The position numbers were made by a program, and so were the translations under genes. DNA of 36,672 bases, from contig JAVJQK010000111.1 in the NCBI GenBank assembly GCA_040218145.1, positions 1-36,672 of the forward strand. The letters run 5' to 3'. This document shows positions 33,283 to 36,672 of the stretch, piece after piece. Position 1 is the stretch's first letter. The number at the start of each line of letters is the position of its first letter. The notes beneath the pieces were generated by a model, which searched no databases, had not been told where the DNA came from, and saw nothing but the letters and a program-made list of their open reading frames with translations. This DNA comes from Sandaracinaceae bacterium. Lineage in GTDB: Bacteria > Myxococcota_A > Polyangia > Polyangiales > Sandaracinaceae.

Positions 33283-34266
33283 TCAGCGCGTCCAGCGGCG
33301 GTGGGCGCGGCGGAAGCTGCGGACCCCGGAGAAGCCGAGCGCTTCGGCGATGGTGGCGAAGGGCATGCCGTCGGCGAGCATGGCCTCCGCGCGGCGCTTG
33401 CGCGCGTCCTCGAGGACCTCACGGAAGGTCGTGCCCTCGTCGCCGAGGCGGCGCTGGACGGTGCGCGGGGTCTGGCCGAGGCGCGCGGAGACCGCGTCGA
33501 GATCCGCGGCCGCGAAGCCGAGCTGGCTCTCGATGACGTCGACGACCACCGCCGCCGCGCTGCGGTCGCCGAGCGCGCGCAATCTTTCTTGCCCCTGCTT
33601 CGCGAGGAAGGCGAAGACCACGGGGTCCGCGGTCCGGAGCGGCGTGGGGCTGGAGCCGCGCGGGATGGACAGGCCGCAGGTGCGCGCGCCGTAGGTGACG
33701 TCGACACCGAAGCAGGCCCGGAGCGCGGGCGCGTCCTCGGAGGCGCGGTGCGAGAACCAGACGCGCGAGAGCGGCAGGCCGCCCGGGGTCACGTCGTCGA
33801 GCGCGCGGTGGAGGTAGGCGAAGGTGAACTCGTTCATCGTCGCGCCGAGCGCGTCCGCGGTGCCGTGCACGAAGTAGTGCAGCTCCGTCTCGTCCGCGGT
33901 CTCACGCACCTCGAAGCGGCCCACCGGGTTGATGAGGCTCGCGTGGCGCTCGAGCTCGCGCAGGCCGCGCTCGAGGTCCGGCGCGGTCCGCACGAGCAGC
34001 TCCGCCAGCTCGTAGGTGCCGAAGGGCACGGCCCGCGCGAGCGCGACGCCGAAGGGCCGCTTCGACGAGCGCCGCGCGGCCTCCTCGACCAGGCGCTCGA
34101 CGCGTGAGAGCGGCGCGGTGATCGCGCCCCGCGTCGCGCTCGCGGGCAGCCCGCACTCGGCGAGGAGCGCGTCCGTGGCGGCCGCGTCCAGCTCCGCGAG
34201 CGCGAGCACCAGCGGGGTCAGCCGAAAGATGAAGAGCGGGTCTCCGTGCGACACCGCGCGCAGCAT
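33283..34266 (-). CDS. AraC family transcriptional regulator (arabinose-binding-type N-domain)
   Basis: This 327-aa regulator has an N-terminal ligand domain of the Arabinose_bd (PF12625) type (LLAECGLPASATRGAITAPL and later FEVRETADETELHYFVHG). The C-terminal AraC DNA-binding domain has helix-turn-helix cores RLGQTPRTVQRRLGDEGTTF and MPFATIAEALGFSGVRSFRR. ORUF/OruR- and ArgR-like members often control catabolic or lipid genes. It converges with topoisomerase IB with zero intergenic bases. The acyltransferase gene lies 27 bp upstream in the same orientation and may be co-transcribed. Target genes not evident. Confidence 0.9.
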   Translation of the reverse strand: MLRAVSHGDPLFIFRLTPLVLALAELDAAATDALLAECGLPASATRGAITAPLSRVERLVEEAARRSSKRPFGVALARAVPFGTYELAELLVRTAPDLERGLRELERHASLINPVGRFEVRETADETELHYFVHGTADALGATMNEFTFAYLHRALDDVTPGGLPLSRVWFSHRASEDAPALRACFGVDVTYGARTCGLSIPRGSSPTPLRTADPVVFAFLAKQGQERLRALGDRSAAAVVVDVIESQLGFAAADLDAVSARLGQTPRTVQRRLGDEGTTFREVLEDARKRRAEAMLADGMPFATIAEALGFSGVRSFRRAHRRWTR

Positions 34267-34293
34267 GCGGGGTGTGCCCGCGGGCGGGCAAGC

Positions 34294-35130
34294 TCAGGCC
34301 GCGGCGGCGTCGGCGGCCTCGGCCTCCGCGGGCCAGGCCTCGATGCGCGCGCGGAGGAGATCGAGCGCGCGGGCGCAGTACAGGCCGTCCTCGATGCGCT
34401 CGTCGAAGGTGTAGCGCACGGTGCAGAGCTGGCGCGTGACCCCGTCGCGGGTCTCCTCGCGCACGCGGCCGAGGGTGGCGAAGATGGGGCAGTTCCCCCA
34501 CTCGTAGAGGTGGTGATAGACGGCGTCGAGCCCGACCGAGCCGAGGTTCGCGACGAACACGCTCGCGTAGAGCGGGTCGTCGGCGATGAGCGCCTCTGGC
34601 AAGAGGTTGTGCGCGTCGAGCCAGCGGGCGAGCCACACGAAGAGGGCGAGCACGAAGCCGGGGAGGCGCAGCAGGATCGACAGCTCGCGCTCGGTCGCGT
34701 TGGGCTCGCTCGAGCGGCCCTCGGAGACGCCGCTCGCCAGCCGCTCGCGGTGCGCGTCGAAGTCGTGCGCGGGGTCGAAGGTGCGCTTGATGGCGACCAT
34801 CGGGGCGTCGTCGCGCATGGACTTCTTGGCCGAGAAGCCGAGCTGGATCGCGCGGCGCTGATAGACGCGCCCGCCGCTCGTGAAGCGGTTGAGCCGGGGC
34901 CGGGCGGCGAGGGTCTGCACCACCGCGAAGGTGAACATCTGAAAGAGCGTCACGTGCGCGCCGCCCGCGGCCCGGCGCTCCGCCGCGAACTCGAGGGCTC
35001 GGGTCACGTCGAGCTCCTGCTCGAAGTAGACGACCGACTCGGCGCGGGTGCGCATGATGTACGGCATCACGGCCCGGGTCAGGGAGACGCGCGGCACGAG
35101 GTCGCCGTCGAAGCGTCGGAAGAGCGGCAT
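34294..35130 (-). CDS. Stand-alone E2/CAT-like acyltransferase, catalytic His replaced
   Basis: This 278-aa protein resembles the catalytic domain of 2-oxo-acid dehydrogenase E2 or chloramphenicol acetyltransferase, without lipoyl or E1-binding domains. It opens PLFRRFDGDLVPRVSLTRAV and has a strand-rich core (FVANLGSVGLDAVYHHLYEW). Where E2 enzymes have DHRxxDG, this reads TFDERIEDG, so the general-base His is Glu. The hydrophobic LPGFVLALFVWLARWL (about 150-165) may associate with membrane. AGGGTA on the plus strand (TACCCT on the coding strand, 35137-35142) lies 6 nt before the ATG. It precedes the AraC gene by 27 bp. It may be a non-CoA acyltransferase or a binding protein. Confidence 0.75.
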   Translation of the reverse strand: MPLFRRFDGDLVPRVSLTRAVMPYIMRTRAESVVYFEQELDVTRALEFAAERRAAGGAHVTLFQMFTFAVVQTLAARPRLNRFTSGGRVYQRRAIQLGFSAKKSMRDDAPMVAIKRTFDPAHDFDAHRERLASGVSEGRSSEPNATERELSILLRLPGFVLALFVWLARWLDAHNLLPEALIADDPLYASVFVANLGSVGLDAVYHHLYEWGNCPIFATLGRVREETRDGVTRQLCTVRYTFDERIEDGLYCARALDLLRARIEAWPAEAEAADAAAA

Positions 35131-35240
35131 GGCCTCAGGGTAGCGCCCCCACCCCCGCGCGGCGGCGGGTGTCGCGTCGAGGCACCGGGTTGTCGCGAGG
35201 TGTCCCTACCGGGGACCCGCCTGGTGCGGGACAGTCTCTC

Positions 35241-36473
35241 ATGCGCACCCCCCGCGAGAAGGTCGTGCCCACGCTCTACTGGCTGGCGTCGCTCGCGCCG
35301 ACGCGCTTGACGGGCACCGAAGGGGAGCGCGTCGTGCAGGACGCCATCGCCTCGCGCCTGGAGCTGGCCGGCTACGAGACCGAGCGGCGCCCCTTCCGCT
35401 TCCCGCGCCACATCTACGGGAGCCTCGCGCTCCACTTCGGGCTCGCGCTCGCCCTCGCATCGGCGCCGAGCTGGGGGCTGCCCGCGTGGGCGGCGGCGAT
35501 CGGTCACGTCGGGATCGCCTTCAGCTTCTACATGGAGGCGGTGCGGCGTCGGCACGTGCTGCGCGCGCTCTGGCCGTCGGTCGACACGCAGAACCTGCTC
35601 GTCACGCGCCGCGCGTCCGCCCCGCTGCGCCGCCGCGTGGTGCTGCTCGCGCACGTGGACTCGGCGTTCACGGGGCTGATGTTCCACCCGACGATCCTGC
35701 GAATCATCGCGGCGCCGCCCCCGCGGCTCCTGCCGTTCCTGGGCAAGCAGCTCCTGCTCCCGTTCGTGAGCCTCTTCGCGCTCGCGGGGCTGGAGCTCTT
35801 CGGCGCGATCTCGGGCGTGAGGCTCGGCTGGGCCACGCTCGCGCTCTCGGTGCCCGCGGCGCTCGTCTTCGTGATCAACGCGGAGATCGTGGTGCGCAAC
35901 CGCGCGGTCCCGGGCGCGGCCGACAACCTCACCGGGTGCGCGGCGCTGATCGTGCTCGCCGAGGCGTGGGCCAAGCGCGGGGTGCCCGACGACGTGGAGC
36001 TGGTGTTCGCCTTCACCGGGGCCGAGGAGGCGGGCACGGGCGGCGCGGCGGAGCTCGCGCGCACGATGGGCTGGGAGCGCGACCGGACGGACGTCTTCGC
36101 GCTCGACACGCTCTCGAACGGGACGCTCTTCACGCTCGAGGAGGGCGAGCTGTTCCGCGTTCCGCGGCCCGCGGATCTGGTCGCGCACGTAACCGAGGCG
36201 GCGAGCGACGCGGGGCTGCCGACCCCCGCGCGTTACCCGGTGCCCGCCGGCGGCACGGACGCGCTGCCGTTCCTGGTCGAGGGCTACCGCGCGCTCGCCC
36301 TGACGTGCATCGACCCCGCCCAGCACGCGCCGCGGAACTACCACCACCCGAAGGACACCGCGGACCGGGTCGACCCGGCGCAGCTGCGCGACTCGACGCA
36401 CCTCGCCGATCGGCTCCTGGCGCGGCTGGTGGCGGCGGAGGCGGAGACCGAGGCAGCATCCGACGCCGCGTGA
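35241..36473 (+). CDS. M28 family metallopeptidase with membrane segments
   Basis: This 410-aa zinc aminopeptidase of family M28 has a full set of ligands and catalytic residues: H138/D140 (LLAHVDSA), D228 (GAADNLTG), E262/E263 (FTGAEEAG), D289 (ALDTLSNG) and H369 or H368 (NYHHPKDT). Between the first His and D228 there are hydrophobic segments (LLPFVSLFALAGLELFGA, WATLALSVPAALVFVINA), and others near residues 55-100. It is therefore probably membrane-embedded with the catalytic domain on one face. ATG 35241 (MRTPREKVVPTLYWLAS) is preferred over the upstream ATG at 35169, which adds Arg/Gly-rich low-complexity sequence. Likely trims peptides. Confidence 0.88.
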   Translation: MRTPREKVVPTLYWLASLAPTRLTGTEGERVVQDAIASRLELAGYETERRPFRFPRHIYGSLALHFGLALALASAPSWGLPAWAAAIGHVGIAFSFYMEAVRRRHVLRALWPSVDTQNLLVTRRASAPLRRRVVLLAHVDSAFTGLMFHPTILRIIAAPPPRLLPFLGKQLLLPFVSLFALAGLELFGAISGVRLGWATLALSVPAALVFVINAEIVVRNRAVPGAADNLTGCAALIVLAEAWAKRGVPDDVELVFAFTGAEEAGTGGAAELARTMGWERDRTDVFALDTLSNGTLFTLEEGELFRVPRPADLVAHVTEAASDAGLPTPARYPVPAGGTDALPFLVEGYRALALTCIDPAQHAPRNYHHPKDTADRVDPAQLRDSTHLADRLLARLVAAEAETEAASDAA

Positions 36474-36480
36474 GAGGGTG

Positions 36481-36672
36481 CTATAGGGACGCGTGCCCAA
36501 CCCCGAGAACGCGCTGAGCTCGCTAGACCCGAATCAAGCGCTTCGCGCTTGCTCCGGCCCTAGCAATTCTACTCAGGGGCTTTTCGCAAAAGCCCCTCGC
36601 TGCGGCGGCAAAGCCGCCTTCGCTTCACCCGAAAACGACGCGCCTGCGGCGCTTCTAGCCCCAAATACAGGC
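36481..36672 (+). other. Possible gene start followed by hairpin-rich, lower-GC DNA (runs off window)
   Basis: CTATAG (36481-36486) lies a few bases before GTG 36493, which opens VPNPENALSSLDPNQ, a plausible protein start. The frame stays open to the window end. From about 36523, however, codon use changes (CTA, AAT, TCT, ACT) and the DNA becomes a series of perfect hairpins. It may be a gene interrupted by an inserted palindromic element, or a non-coding region with an accidental start. The window ends too soon to tell. Confidence 0.3.
36535..36652. repeat. Cluster of four tandem triloop hairpins
   Basis: Four perfect hairpins with three-base loops: 36535-36551 (stem CAAGCGC, loop TTC), 36575-36597 (10-bp stem AGGGGCTTTT, loop CGC), 36604-36618 (stem GGCGGC, loop AAA) and 36640-36652 (stem GCGCC, loop TGC). 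GC content is lower than in the neighbours. The arrangement mirrors the cluster at 25740-25866, although the individual stems differ. Confidence 0.75.

Overview
The window is a very GC-rich (about 70 %) chromosomal stretch of a myxobacterium, probably Polyangiales/Sandaracinaceae-like. This rests on several things: a MYXO-CTERM-type sorting tail (13765-15423), many lipoproteins with Asp/Ala/Gly linkers, a eukaryote-like Ser/Thr kinase beside a TPR/PEGA protein, and strongly G/C-ending codons. The assignment is inferred from gene content only; no marker gene is present.

Region 1 (1-10.8 kb) is the right part of a type I-U (now I-G) CRISPR-Cas locus. In order it holds the 3' end of csx17 (cas8), csb1 (cas7), csb2 (cas5-cas6), a cas4-cas1 fusion and cas2, packed as one operon. 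An AT-rich leader with a TTGACA promoter box follows, then an array I counted as 72 repeats of 36 nt and 71 spacers (5544-10789). cas3 and most of csx17 are not in the window. The repeat 3' end (GTTGAAGC), the leader position and the degenerate repeats at the far end all support rightward transcription, away from cas2. Two spacers overlap the same target on opposite strands. Another spacer encodes a DNA-methyltransferase motif.

Region 2 (10.8-13.6 kb) looks like a small accessory island. It holds short repeats resembling an IS21-type terminus, four degenerate units at about 41-bp periodicity, a 267-aa all-helical protein of unknown function, a 17-bp-stem hairpin and an ABC/OLD-like AAA ATPase. 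It is the best candidate for an undescribed defence-related module, but function is inferred only from position and the ATPase family.

Region 3 (13.7-25.6 kb) is mostly envelope and secreted proteins: a MYXO-CTERM beta-helix protein, several lipoproteins, a Ser/Thr kinase with its TPR/PEGA neighbour, a FabH-like ketoacyl-ACP synthase and a TIMP/NTR-like protein. It also has one frameshifted lipoprotein gene and two near-identical gene fragments flanking a pectate-lyase-like lipoprotein.

Region 4 (25.7-36.7 kb) holds a three-gene adaptor/permease/ATPase export operon, a beta-helix lipoprotein, an FG-GAP repeat lipoprotein, topoisomerase IB, an AraC-type regulator, a stand-alone E2-like acyltransferase lacking the usual catalytic His and a membrane M28 peptidase. 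Two intergenic clusters of tandem short-loop hairpins (25740-25866 and 36535-36652) stand out. Several genes have a -10-like hexamer only 6-8 nt before the start codon, which suggests leaderless mRNAs.
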